64,000 bases of DNA, taken from contig JAEVLN010000003.1 in NCBI GenBank assembly GCA_018350325.1, positions 1,385,985 to 1,449,984 on the forward strand, given 5' to 3'. The stretch comes from Globodera rostochiensis (taxonomy: Eukaryota; Nematoda; Chromadorea; Rhabditida; Heteroderidae). The first letter of the stretch is position 1, and every line of letters starts with the position of its first letter. The notes beneath the pieces were generated by a model. That model did not search any database and was not told the origin of the DNA. It saw only the letters and a program-made list of their open reading frames with translations. Made by a program: the position numbers and the translations under genes. Positions 34,483-45,316 of the stretch are shown piece by piece.

Positions 34483-34531
34483 AAAGGTGAGCGTTTTTAC
34501 TAATTGAGTTGGTAATTCTGGACAAATTCAG

Positions 34532-34620
34532 CATGGCGTGACCACGGGCCGAAAAAGGCGTTGTGGATGGCTGGATCTGGTGCTGTTGCGTTACTCCACC
34601 ATGATCAACGGGTTCACCTC
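34532..34620 (+). pseudogene. Adenylosuccinate synthetase C-terminal exon
   Basis: [20 protein letters not shown] then [10 protein letters not shown], bounded by TTCAG and GTGAGT, is the IMP-binding region of adenylosuccinate synthetase (the [10 protein letters not shown] motif is highly characteristic). The next family segment appears only at 36333 and again at 38082, inside the tandem array. Confidence 0.7.
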
Positions 34621-34763
34621 GTGAGTTTTTCGAAATTCGATAGAATGATTACTTTTTCGGCCTAAACTTAAGAAAAAATGAGTTTCGGCCAAATGTTTGT
34701 CTGGTACCAATCGAACTGCTTCAATTTCTATCATACATATCTAACAAAAAGCAATTTTTTAGT

Positions 34764-35136
34764 AGCCGAGTGGCGGCCCAATTCGGCGACAGCTTGGAGG
34801 TGCCGGAGCTCTGTTCACCGACCAAACAGCGTATGTTTTAATTTGCTAATTTACAATAAAAATTTTGCATTTATTATTTTGCTCGAATTTTCGTATAAAA
34901 TATTTTTTTTGTTTGTTTCAGAGTTGGAAGCAGGCAAGTGCGGTGTGGACGTGACGCCGTCAATTCGGGTGATTTGTCGGGCAGCACCACGCAGGGGTAA
35001 GTCCCAACCAAATTTGTTTGTTAATTGCTCAACTAATTGGCCATAATTAGCAGCTCGCAATGCCGTTCGCCAAAGCTGGAGCGCTCACGTGCCAGGAGGC
35101 GGACACGCTGATGGGGAGCAGTGCTGGATCAGGTGA
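34764..35136 (+). pseudogene. Unrecognised exon series in the triplicated unit (first copy)
   Basis: Exon-like blocks with GT/AG borders: 34764-34830 (SRVAAQFGDSLEVPELCSPT), 34921-34996 (LEAGKCGVDVTPSIRVICRA) and 35053-35136 (RNAVRQSWSAHVPGGGHADG). The last two join in phase. I cannot assign a family. Copies occur at +1744 and +3493, and partial copies of the last two recur near 39776-39900 and 40430-40560. Confidence 0.35.
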
Positions 35137-35204
35137 TCTGGTCATCCATCATCTCTGCAACGGTAGTGTTCTTCTTTTTCTTATTCTTATTTTTCTTTTC
35201 TAGT

Positions 35205-35284
35205 GCCCCTTGCAGAGAAAAATGTTTTCATAGTAATAGGCCCTTTCTATTACTTATGAGAACATTTTTTTATGTTGGGGGCGC
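35205..35284. repeat. 80-bp foldback element (first of six)
   Basis: Arms AAAAATGTTTTCATAGTAAT and its inverted partner around a short loop GCCCTTTC, with outer ends GCCCCTTGCAG / GGGGGCGC. Other copies lie at 36949-37028, 38698-38777, 40042-40121, 40686-40767 and about 41473-41557; in the last three the loop reads GAAAGGGC, the opposite orientation. Confidence 0.85.
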
Positions 35285-35647
35285 TTCTTCTTTTCTTTCT
35301 TTTCTTCCTTTTAGCGGCGGTGCATGGCGACCTTCAGCAGTTGCTCAACTTCGACTTTGTCAGATGGACCGGGGTGAGAGAGAATGATTTTTTTCACAAA
35401 AGCGTTCATAAAATATTCCCCCTTTTCTTTCAGAACCCGACTGCAAATGGAGAGGTGGGTGTTGTTTAGAGACCGGATCAAATACAGGAATTTTATCTGT
35501 GCGTGGACTTTAAACAATAAGTTTTGAATCCCGTCGACAAATTTTATGGGCATTTTAAAAATCAGTAGGAATCCGGACCAAAATTTGGTTGGATTGAAAT
35601 TATACCGGGAATGGGGTTTTCGAGTCATAATTCCCGTGAAAATTTCA

Positions 35648-36114
35648 GATTGTCACTGAACGTCCGAGGCCCGAGCACTCCGGCTACATCGCTATGGAAC
35701 ATTTCTCCAATGGAACTGCAAATGATCGGCGTAATTTTTTTTTTGTTGCTTTTTGATCTGCCGTTTTTGTCATCAAATTTGGATTTTATGCTTAAAAACG
35801 ATCATTTTCCTTTAAAATTTATTTTTTAACCGATTTTCAGAAAAACGTTGGCACGTAAGAAGGAAGGGGATGGCGGCGTCAGCGAGCAGGGCCAGGACTG
35901 CTGGGACAGTCCGCTGGTGAGGGAGTCGATCGATCTGATCACCGCATTCGATCACTCTTTAAAAGTCGCCTTTATGTTTTTTAATCGTTTTAGCAAAGTC
36001 ATTCGCTACAACAAGCAGAATGTGCCTGGCGGCGTCGACAAGGAAGACGACGAATGGACGACAGCGCCTGAGACGTTCTCCTCCGTTTCGTCCACTGAGA
36101 CGACGCGCGTTTGA
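35648..36114 (+). pseudogene. Unrecognised terminal exons in the triplicated unit
   Basis: Three exon-like blocks: 35648-35730 (TERPRPEHSGYIAMEHFSNG), 35842-35920 (KTLARKKEGDGGVSEQGQDC) and 35994-36114 (VIRYNKQNVPGGVDKEDDEW then a Ser/Thr tail and TGA). They look like the 3' end of one coding sequence and recur in the second unit at 37392-37858. Family not recognised. Confidence 0.35.
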
Positions 36115-36332
36115 AGAAAAAAGTACGCCCTCAATTTCTTTCTCTCTTTTTTTTGTAAGCGATTTGAATTTAAGCAGAACCTTTGGCGGCGGTGCGCGAC
36201 GCAGCAGTTGCTCAACCTCGACTTTGGCTTCTGTCCGGAACGCCACCGGCTCTTCAGTAAGCTGAAAGATGGCAGATGGACCGGGGTGAGAAAGAATGAT
36301 TTTTTTTACAAAAGCATTCATAAAATATTCAG

Positions 36333-36391
36333 CAAAATCAAAGTTGGCATTGGCTATGAACTGAACGGAAAGACGCTTGAATACCCTCCAG
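36333..36391 (+). pseudogene. Adenylosuccinate synthetase exon, first array copy
   Basis: KIKVGIGYELNGKTLEYPP follows an ATTCAG acceptor and precedes GTAATTTC. It corresponds to the segment that follows the NGFTS exon of adenylosuccinate synthetase, but is separated from it by one complete repeat unit. A copy lies at 38082-38140. No later part of the enzyme was found. Confidence 0.6.
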
Positions 36392-39216
36392 GTAATTTCG
36401 GCCTAATCAACTTAAGAAAAAATGAGTTTTGGCCAAATGTTTGTCTGGTACCAATCGAACTGCTTCAATTTCTATCATACATATCTAACAAAAAGCAATT
36501 TTTTAGTAGCCGAGTGGCGGCCCAATTCGGCGACAGCTTGGAGGTGCCGGAGCTCTGTTCACCGACCAAACAGCGTATGTTTTAATTTGCTAATTTACAA
36601 TAAAAATTTTGCATTTATTATTTTGCTCGAATTTTCGTATAAAATATTTTTTTTGTTTGTTTCAGAGTTGGAAGCAGGCAAGTGCGGTGTGGACGTGACG
36701 CCGTCAATTCGGGTGATTTGTCGGGCAGCACCACGCAGGGGTAAGTCCCAACCAAATTTGTTTGTTAATTGCTCAACTAATTGGCCATAATTAGCAGCTC
36801 GCAATGCCGTTCGCCAAAGCTGGAGCGCTCACGTGCCAGGAGGCGGACACGCTGATGGGGAGCAGTGCTGGATCAGGTGATCTGGTCATCCATCATCTCT
36901 GCAACGGTAGTGTTCTTCTTTTTCTTATTCTTATTTTTCTTTTCTAGTGCCCCTTGCAGAGAAAAATGTTTTCATAGTAATAGGCCCTTTCTATTACTTA
37001 TGAGAACATTTTTTTATGTTGGGGGCGCTTCTTCTTTTCTTTCTTTTCTTCCTTTTAGCGGCGGTGCATGGCGACCTTCAGCAGTTGCTCAACTTCGACT
37101 TTGTCAGATGGACCGGGGTGAGAGAGAATGATTTTTTTCACAAAAGCGTTCATAAAATATTCCCCCTTTTCTTTCAGAACCCGACTGCAAATGGAGAGGT
37201 GGGTGTTGTTTAGAGACCGGATCAAATACAGGAATTTTATCTGTGCGTGGACTTTAAACAATAAGTTTTGAAACCCGTCGACAAATTTTATGGGCATTTT
37301 AAAAATCAGTAGGAATCCGGACCAAAATTTGGTTGGATTGAAATTATACCGGGAATGGGGTTTTCGAGTCATAATTCCCGTGAAAATTTCAGATTGTCAC
37401 TGAACGTCCGAGGCCCGAGCACTCCGGCTACATCGCTATGGAACATTTCTCCAATGGAACTGCAAATGATCGGCGTAATTTTTTTTTTGTTGCTTTTTGA
37501 TCTGCCGTTTTTGTCATCAAATTTGGATTTTATGCTTAAAAACGATCATTTTCCTTTAAAATTTATTTTTTAACCGATTTTCAGAAAAACGTTGGCACGT
37601 AAGAAGGAAGGGGATGGCGGCGTCAGCGAGCAGGGCCAGGACTGCTGGGACAGTCCGCTGGTGAGGGAGTCGATCGATCTGATCACCGCATTCGATCACT
37701 CTTTAAAAGTCGCCTTTATGTTTTTTAATCGTTTTAGCAAAGTCATTCGCTACAACAAGCAGAATGTGCCTGGCGGCGTCGACAAGGAAGACGACGAATG
37801 GACGACAGCGCCTGAGACGTTCTCCTCCGTTTCGTCTACTGAGACGACGCGCGTTTGAAGAAAAAAGTACGCCCTCAATTTCTTTCTCTCTTTTTTTTGT
37901 AAGCGATTTGAATTTAAGCAGAACCTTTGGCGGCGATGCGCGATGACCTTCAGCAGTTGCTCAACCTCGACTTTGGCTTCTGTCCGGAACGCCACCGGCT
38001 CTTCAGTAAGCTGAAAGATGGCAGATGGACCGGGGTGAGAAAGAATGATTTTTTTTACAAAAGCATTCATAAAATATTCAGCAAAATCAAAGTTGGCATT
38101 GGCTATGAACTGAACGGAAAGACGCTTGAATACCCTCCAGGTAATTTCGGCCTAATCAACTTAAGAAAAAATGAGTTTTGGCCAAATGTTTGTCTGGTAC
38201 CAATCGAACTGCTTCAATTTCTATCATACATATCTAACAAAAAGCAATTTTTTAGTAGCCGAGTGGCGGCCCAATTCGGCGACAGCTTGGAGGTGCCGGA
38301 GCTCTGTTCACCGACCAAACAGCGTATGTTTTAATTTGCTAATTTACAATAAAAATTTTGCATTTATTATTTTGCTCGAATTTTCGTATAAAATATTTTT
38401 TTTGTTTGTTTCAGAGTTGGAAGCAGGCAAGTGCGGTGTGGACGTGACGCCGTCAATTCGGGTGATTTGTCGGGCAGCACCACGCAGGGGTAAGTCCCAA
38501 CCAAATTTGTTTGTTAATTGCTCAACTAATTGGCCATAATTAGCAGCTCGCAATGCCGTTCGCCAAAGCTGGAGCGCTCACGTGTCAGGAGGCGGACACG
38601 CTGATGGGGAGCAGTGCTGGATCAGGTGATCTGGTCATCCACATCTCTGCAACGGTAGTGTTCTTCTTTTTCTTATTCTTATTTTTCTTTTCTAGTGCCC
38701 CTTGCAGAGAAAAATGTTTTCATAGTAATAGGCCCTTTCTATTACTTATGAGAACATTTTTTTATGTTGGGGGCGCTTCTTCTTTTCTTTCTTTTCTTCC
38801 TTTTAGCGGCGGTGCATGGCGACCTTCAGCAGTTGCTCAACTTCGACTTTGGCAGATGGACCGGGGTGAGAGAGAATGATTTTTTTCACAAAAGCGTTCA
38901 TAAAATATTCCCCCTTTTCTTTCAGAACCCGACTGCAAATGGAGAGGTGGGTGTTGTTTAGAGACCGGACCAAAATCAGTAGGAATCATCAGGCAGTACC
39001 GGGACCAAAAACCTGACCGAAATTTGGTTAGATTGAATACGCCCTCAATTTCTTTCTCTCTTTTTTTTTGTAAGCGATTGGAATTTAAGCAGAGCCTTTG
39101 GCGGCGGTGCGCGATGACCTTCAGCAGTTGCTCAACTTCGACTTTGGCAGATGGACCGGGGTGAGAGAGAATGATTTTTTTCACAAAAGCGTTCATAAAA
39201 TATTCCCCCTTTTCTT

Positions 39217-39371
39217 TCAGAAGGATCAATTCGCATTGCGCAGGACGTACGGTAGAAAAAGTTTTAACAGATTTTAATTTGAATTTTTCCTAAATGTTTG
39301 TTTTCAGTGATCGCAGTGGACGTTGACCCGCGCAAATTGCGTTGTGCTCGTCAGAATGCGCGGGTTTACGG
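39217..39371 (+). pseudogene. TGS1-like methyltransferase fragment
   Basis: The exon ending at 39371 reads VIAVDVDPRKLRCARQNARV, which is the SAM-binding acidic loop of trimethylguanosine synthase (cap hypermethylase). A preceding mini exon reads KDQFALRRTYG. At 40393 the same sequence stops after DVDPR and is fused directly to a piece of the CGVDVTPSIRVI exon, showing recombination inside exons. Confidence 0.45.
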
Positions 39372-39786
39372 TATGTACGGCGGTGACGGCGACAGGATGA
39401 ATTCTGAACAATTCCTTTTGTTTTAAGATAAATAAATAGAAACCATTTGAACAAAAATAAGGTTTTTTCAATTCCATCGCTCAGATGGCGTACGGTCGCC
39501 GATGCATTCGCCGGACGTTGGAACAATGGGCGGAGGCCGACCAGCGCAGTTCCACCAGAAAACTGTTCTCCAACAGCCCAGTGGAGAGGTGGGTGTTGTT
39601 TAACCAAATATAGGAATTTTGTACAAATAGTTTTTTGTCATCGAATTTGGCATTTTAGGTTTGCACTGACTGCGAGGAGGGCACGATCACGAAGGCAAGC
39701 ACTGATGAGCGGGATTAGATGGGTTGCTGAGTTGCAAATCATCAGGCTCGTCTACAGACGACAAGCAGTGAGGGCGGTGTGGACGT

Positions 39787-40800
39787 GACGCCGTCAATTC
39801 GGGTGATTTGTCGGGCAACACCACGCAGGGGTAAGTCCCAACCGAATTTGTTTGTTAATTGCTCAACTAATTGGCCATAATTAGCAGTCGAAACGTGAGC
39901 GCTCCAGCTTTGGCGAACGGCGTTGGGAGGAGGCGACACGCTGATGGGAGCAGCGCTGGATCAGGTGATCTGGTCATCCACCATCTCTGATCAACGGTAG
40001 TGTTTTTCTTTTTCTTATTCTTCTTATTTTTCTTTTCTAGTGCCCCTTGCAGAGAAAAATGTTCTCATAGTAATAGAAAGGGCCTATTACTTATGAGAAC
40101 ATTTTTTTATGTAGGGGGCGCTTCTTCTTTTCTGTTTCTTTTTCCCTTTAGCGGCGGCGGTGCGCGATGACCTTCAGCAGTTGCTCAACTTCGACTTTGG
40201 ACGCCACCGGCTCTTCGGTAAGCTGAAAGATGGCAGATGGACCGGGGTGAGAAAGAATGATTTTTTTCACCAAAGGGTTCATAAAATATTCCCCCTTTTC
40301 TTTCAGAAAGATCAATTCGCATTGCGCGGGACGTACGGTAGAAAAAGTTTTAACAGATTTTAATTTGAATTTTTCCTAAATGTTTGTTTTCAGTGATCGC
40401 AGTGGACGTTGACCCGCGCAGCTCGTCCGTGACGCCGTCAATTCGGGTGATTTGTCGGGCAACACCACGCAGGGGTAAGTCCCAACCGAATTTGTTTGTT
40501 AATTGCTCAACTAATTGGCCATAATTAGCAGTCGAAACGTGAGCGCTCCAGCTTTGGCGAACGGCGTTGGGAGGAGGCGACACGCTGATGGGAGCAGCGC
40601 TGGATCAGGTGATCTGGTCATCCACCATCTCTGATCAACGGTAGTGTTTTTCTTTTTCTTATTCTTCTTATTTTTCTTTTCTAGTGCCCCTTGCAGAGAA
40701 AAATGTTCTCATAGTAATAGAAAGGGCCTATTACTTATGAGAACATTTTTTTATGTAGGGGGCGCTTCTTCTTTTCTGTTTCTTTTTCCCTTTAGCGGCG
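39787..40800. repeat. Overlapping 644-bp tandem duplication
   Basis: GTGACGCCGTCAATTCGGGT at 39787 recurs at 40431 and the following sequence matches up to the GCGGCGGCGGTGCGCGATGA block at 40148 and 40795. This is a later event layered on the 1.75-kb array. Confidence 0.85.
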
Positions 40801-41332
40801 GCGGTGCGCGATGACCTTCAGCAGTTGCTCAACTTCGACTTTGGCTTCGGTCCGGAACGCGACGCGGCGCTGGTGGCAAAGAATGTGGACGCAAAGGACG
40901 CGGTTGGTGTTCACCCACTCTCTGAATTTTGGAATTGTCTCAATCCAAAAAAGTACAGGGCATCGTGCTCATCTCCCACTTCCATTTGCTCTACAACTGT
41001 GTGTCGTTGGATGTGGAAGTTCAAGAATGTGTTCTACAACGAGGTCAGTTTGAGTGAGTAGGCGTTCTGCTTCCAGCAACTGTTGGATTGATTTGGTTTA
41101 TTTTAAGTATTTGGGCTTAAGCAGTGAGGAGCGTCAACTGATCCATTCGATGGGTAAATTTAATTTGGATAAATTTTGGATCAAAGTTTGAAATCATTCT
41201 AAACTCGATTTTTGGACTATTTTCTTTAGGTCTTTCCGAGGCAACACTGATTCGTCACATTCACTCGCACAACCAACAGCCAGCAGGTCTGACCACGTCC
41301 AAATTGATGGATTTACAATAATATTTTCAGAA
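40798..41332 (+). CDS. Unrecognised exon set at the right edge of the array
   Basis: The longest version of the recurring exon reads VRDDLQQLLNFDFGFGPERD and continues to VAKNVDAKDAVGVHPLSEFW near 40940. Short exon-like pieces follow: GLSSEERQLIHSMG (41110-41152) and LSEATLIRHIHSHNQQPAG (41230-41287). This may be the source copy from which the array exons were amplified. Function unknown. Confidence 0.3.
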
Positions 41333-41659
41333 TGCGAGCAAGGGCATGCCGTGTCTCTACTGGGAGGTTACCCTAGGTGTTTATGCTCCGTAAAATTTGG
41401 GACCAAAAACTGGGTGGACATTTTCGAGTTTTTAATTTGCTGCCACCGGCTCTCTTTTTCTTCTCCTTTTCTGGCACCCATTCCAAAAAAAAATGTTCTT
41501 AGCAGTAATAGAAAGGGCCTATTACTTATGAGAACATTTTTCTTTGTAAGGGGCGCTAAAAAAGAAGAGGAAGAAGAAGTGGTGGAGGCGGACGTAGCGA
41601 GTTGGGTTATTTCTATTTTTTTTTCCCGATGATCCTGTGCTTTTCCCAAGGCAAGGCAC

Positions 41660-41768
41660 AGGGGAGGGTGCCTCGCAAAAGACAGACGACCTTCACGCGG
41701 TGCGAGGCGTTAGTACTTATTCAGCGTAGCGCTGAATAAGGAAGCCAACAGTCTGTCCTCATTTCTCA
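41660..41768. other. Cluster of nested hairpins, possible structured RNA
   Basis: Three inverted pairs overlap: GCCTCGCA (41671) with TGCGAGGC (41701), GACAGAC (41683) with GTCTGTC (41751), and the perfect stem CTTATTCAGCG-TAG-CGCTGAATAAG (41717-41741). There is no ORF across it. It could be a structured noncoding RNA, a DNA hairpin or the terminus of a mobile element; it is not a recognisable tRNA. Confidence 0.35.
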
Positions 41769-41834
41769 AAAAAATATTTCCAATTCATTAACACTTCACT
41801 CACCAATTTACTTTACTCACTCAAAATATTTTAG

Positions 41835-42366
41835 GACCTCTTTTCAACGCGTCGAGCTGAGTACAAATCCGCAAAAAGTTTGCGCCGGGAGTCTCTATGA
41901 AGAAAGTTATGAGCCAACAAAAAGGCGTATGCGTCAAGTTAGGGCGTGCTCGTCATCTTTATGAGAAGGGATTTCGCACCGTCGGATCGATAGCGAAAGC
42001 GGAGCCTCGCCAACTGATCGAAGCGTTAGGTGGCAAATTGAGTTGTTGGCACTGCAGGAGGATGATCAGCAGTGCAAATGTCTCCCGCCGGGGTTGAGTA
42101 AATGGTGCCGAAAGGCCCAGTTACGGAAACGATAAATTTACCGACTTTCAATTAGAGCTCTAAAAGCTCAAAATTGAGGCGATCATCCGCGATCAAATAG
42201 CCGAGAAAGCGATGGAATTGGAGGAATTGGGCACCGAAGGAATGTTTTCCTTCCCGTCAACAACTGTCCCACAGAACGGCAAAATTATGAAAAATTTTCC
42301 AGAAAAACCTGTGCCGAGTCCGTGTGTTAAAAAACCCAGATTTTTTGACCGGGCCGGTCTGTTATA
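41835..42366 (+). pseudogene. HELQ/POLQ-type helicase C-terminal fragment
   Basis: GRARHLYEKGFRTVGSIAKA followed by EPRQLIEALG is the helix-hairpin-helix-like region of HELQ and the POLQ helicase domain. A later stretch (AIIRDQIAEKAMELEELG, 42178 onward) resembles the helical C terminus of that family and ends near 42366. The helicase core is not in the window, so it is a remnant or the last exons of a gene displaced by the rearrangements. Confidence 0.5.
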
Positions 42367-42678
42367 GTTGATAAAATCCGGATACCCGGCTTTTTGAAAT
42401 TCAAAGCTCTTTGTTATTAAAAATTTCGTGTCAATTTTTTGATTTTAAATGCCAATGATACATAAAATGTAATTTTTTAGAATTGCATATGTAAAATAAG
42501 CAATTGTTTACGTTGCCTCCGTATTTTTGTGCGATCTGATCCATTAGTTCGTCAATTTGCGCGTCGCTTTCCGAACTTCTTGACCAAGAGGCCGGGCTCT
42601 CACCATCACAACCAGTTGTGGACTGTGGAGCACTATTAAACGTTGACTAATTATTATTTTGACCAAAATTGTTGTGGT

Positions 42679-42822
42679 TTAAACATTCGTCGAGTTGTCC
42701 TCGAGGCTATTTTGTATTGGCTTTAATGCCGTAGCCGCTGTCAGTGGAATTTGCTCGTTGGCGGCACCGATCGATTGAGCAGAAGCAAAGAAAAGGAAAA
42801 GCAAAGGGCATTTTAAAACCAT
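42679..42822 (-). CDS. Candidate 47-residue secreted peptide
   Basis: ATG 42822 opens MVLKCPLLFLFFASAQSIGA, a textbook-looking signal peptide with a likely cut after GA, followed by a 27-residue mature part (NEQIPLTAATALKPIQNSLE then DNSTNV, with one N-glycosylation sequon). No cysteines. No family recognised. An in-frame upstream ATG (42888) would bury the signal. Confidence 0.35.
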   Translation of the reverse strand: MVLKCPLLFLFFASAQSIGAANEQIPLTAATALKPIQNSLEDNSTNV

Positions 42823-43293
42823 TTTCAAACAAAATGTGTCGGGGGAATGCTTAAAATACTCAACAACAAATGCAGTGAAAAGGAACATTTATGGCCTAGC
42901 AGCTGGGGACACCAATTTTATTGCAACAAAAACGAAGACGGAAAGGTCAAACCCAAAATTTGAAGGGAAAATTGCTGCTTTAAATTTCAGACAAAAACGC
43001 AAAACGAAATACGCTCTCGAATCCCGGAATCTTTATTTTACCAATTTGAACGTCATATAAAAGTCGGCGTTTCCCTTTTTATTTGTCGTTTTGTTTCTTT
43101 TTTTGAAAATAATAAGTGATTCTAGTGTAAAAAAAGTTCAGTATGTTTCCCCTTTTTTGCAAATATCTTTTTTTTCAAAAGTCGAAAAAACCGAAACCGC
43201 TTTTATACTTTCTGGGTGCGAGTGTTATTCAAATAAACGTCGTCATCATATTGAACATTGTGAACTACATATTATTATTGTTGGTTTTGTTAG

Positions 43294-44540
43294 TCAGAGG
43301 GTTGTCGACCCTGGCGTTTCTACACCGACAGTTACGGGCACTGGTGCCGACGGGTCATTATGCTGGTCCTCAAGCTTTGCCTGATAACGGCTGAACAATG
43401 CCGCAATAATCTCCCCAACCAACAGATCGCCTCCATTTGTCTGTGTTGGAGTAAATGTAAATGCATTTTACTAATTGGTGGCACCAAACAACTTCACCTG
43501 AATCATCCGCAACAAAAAGACCCCATCGGTGCGCAAAAAATGGGCCAAGAATGAGTCGATCAGTCGCTGCTCCCGATGAGTGGTGAAGTTGGCAATAACG
43601 CCCACGCAACGGAGATATTTGCAGACATAGGCTTTCTGACAGCCGGGAAGCAAACTGGCAACCGTCCAGTAACGAAGGCTAAGCAAAGAGAGGATGCCGA
43701 CAAAAATGAACCAAAACCTGAGGGGGAAGTGAAATGAAGATGCTTAAAGAAAGGGGGGGGGGGAGGGTAAATTCAGAAGAACACGAATATTTTCTCGTTG
43801 AACATGTTGATCATCAGCACACATTGAACTTGAACTGTCCATCTGTGAATGTTGCCAAGCACTCGGACATTGAAGTCGCACATTGTGACGCGTGGAAAAT
43901 GTCCAGACCTTTGTGTTGTTTTGCCTAAGTTTCTACCAAATGTATGAGCCTAAATTACTCATTCCATTCTTTTCCATTCCAAATGTCCGCGAGAATTCCA
44001 ATGCCCCAAAATGTGTATTGGGGGCCAAGAAAGGCGTTCAGAATGACAAATTGCAGAAAAACATTGGCGACGTAAAGCAACTTGGTAAACAAGTACAAGC
44101 AGACGAGGAACACGCCGCTACGCTTCCCCAAACTTGACAGAACCATTGTCGCTGAACAAAAGCGCGTTGTTTGTCCATTTTTTAACGACGTGAACGAACA
44201 ACTCACATGTATTCAGTGCCGCACTGTTCAGCACACTCTTCACGTTTATGCCTTGGGGGGAGGGGAAGGGTCCACAGCAAATCACAATAAAATGTCATTA
44301 CCGGTACTGAAATTGCACGACTTCCAAATGAACGAAGGAAGATAAAAGAGAATTGCTTGTGCCGCCAGCACAAGTGGCACCTTTTAAATCATTCGTTTTT
44401 AGTATGTAATTTATTCCATGTTCAGAATCCGTACCCATTGGTAGTAACCGACGAATACATTCTCGCGTTGAGCGTAGGAATTGTCGACGGACTCGTCAAT
44501 CGGTAGGAAATATGTGCCCAAAATTACCGGATTAATTTTT
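43294..44540 (-). CDS. Innexin gap-junction protein, 5' end not found
   Basis: Invertebrate gap-junction channel subunit of the plasma membrane. Exons, 5' to 3': about 44540-44410 ([27 protein letters not shown]), about 44265-44200 ([15 protein letters not shown]), 44140-43985 ([38 protein letters not shown]), 43900-43785 ([32 protein letters not shown]), 43717-43484 ([40 protein letters not shown]) and about 43451-43294 ([20 protein letters not shown] to TGA). YYQWV, the NEKI segment and FLxxDGVFLLR are family hallmarks. The N terminus with the first membrane span and the Cys residues of loop 1 was not found upstream, where a C/G tract near 44560-44580 interrupts the sequence. Either an exon lies further away or the gene is damaged. 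Confidence 0.8.
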
Positions 44541-45316
44541 TGTGATACCAAAATTCCCTCCCCCCCCCCCTCCCCTCCGTCGGATAACCGAAGAATTCCC
44601 AGGGACCGACAAGCCCAGCCATAATTATCCCTAATGAGGGGTGGCAATGAGCGGATATTATGGCAAAAACGTTTCAAATTGAGGTGATCTACTTACAAAT
44701 AAGTAATGGAAAAGTACCTTACAAAGCAATATGTCTTCGCATATCTGCGACTTATGTATTAGTGTTATTTTGATTTTTACATTTTAAAACTTTACTTTTC
44801 CCATGCTCCGGTGAATTCCGGTGGTACCCAACACTAAACAAATTGAGAACGATCAGAATTAGGGGTTGGTACGGTAAAATTTAAAAATTTAGCGATAAAT
44901 TTGCTTGGAAATATCCGATATCGGTAAATACCGTTTACCTACACCGATTTAAAAAGCAATATTTTGATGAGCAAAATACCAATTCTTGGCGGATAAAAAA
45001 TGGAAGAATAATTTTAGGGTAGGGACGGAACCGAGACTTACCGGGACCAGAAAAACCGGGATCGGGACCAATCAACCGGGAGCGGGACCAAACGGGACTT
45101 TTCAAAGGATAATTTTTTTTTGTAATGTTCAATGGTAAAACAAAATAAATATGAGTAAATAAATAATCAATTTGAAATGTTAGATCGTCGTGTACAACAG
45201 CAGGAAAAGAGAGGAAGATGAAAGCTTTGTCTCTGAGATACACCAAAATCTTTGAAGAGCAAAAAAAAACCGCGTTTTTCACACAAATCAACAATCATCA
45301 ACAACACCCCAATCAA

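Larger units (their letters stand above)
34654..38980. repeat. Tandem triplication, 1.74-1.75-kb units
   Basis: Units begin near 34654, 36404 and 38153 (third truncated at about 38980). Periods of 1744 and 1749 bases can be read from identical landmarks such as the ATGAGTTT exon block (34678, 36422, 38171). Copies are nearly identical; scattered single differences include GCGACGCAGCAG for GATGACCTTCAG near 36200 and TGGCAG for TGTCAG near 38850. Each unit contains four to eight exon-like blocks with good splice borders and one 80-bp foldback. Confidence 0.92.

Noticed and set aside
33845..34534. Pro/Ser-rich (+) and Gly/Arg-rich (-) ORFs of 160-220 residues
   Set aside because: All arise from the C/T tract; they occur in every frame and overlap a helicase-like exon only at the edge.
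35169..35384. ORFs such as MRTFFYVGGASSFLSFLPFS over the 80-bp foldback
   Set aside because: They run through the inverted repeat and a T/C-rich stretch just before an acceptor; this is intron sequence.
43091..43394. Hydrophobic plus-strand ORF that looks like a membrane protein
   Set aside because: It is antisense to the innexin 3' end, whose exons are in phase and family-specific; hydrophobicity is coincidental.
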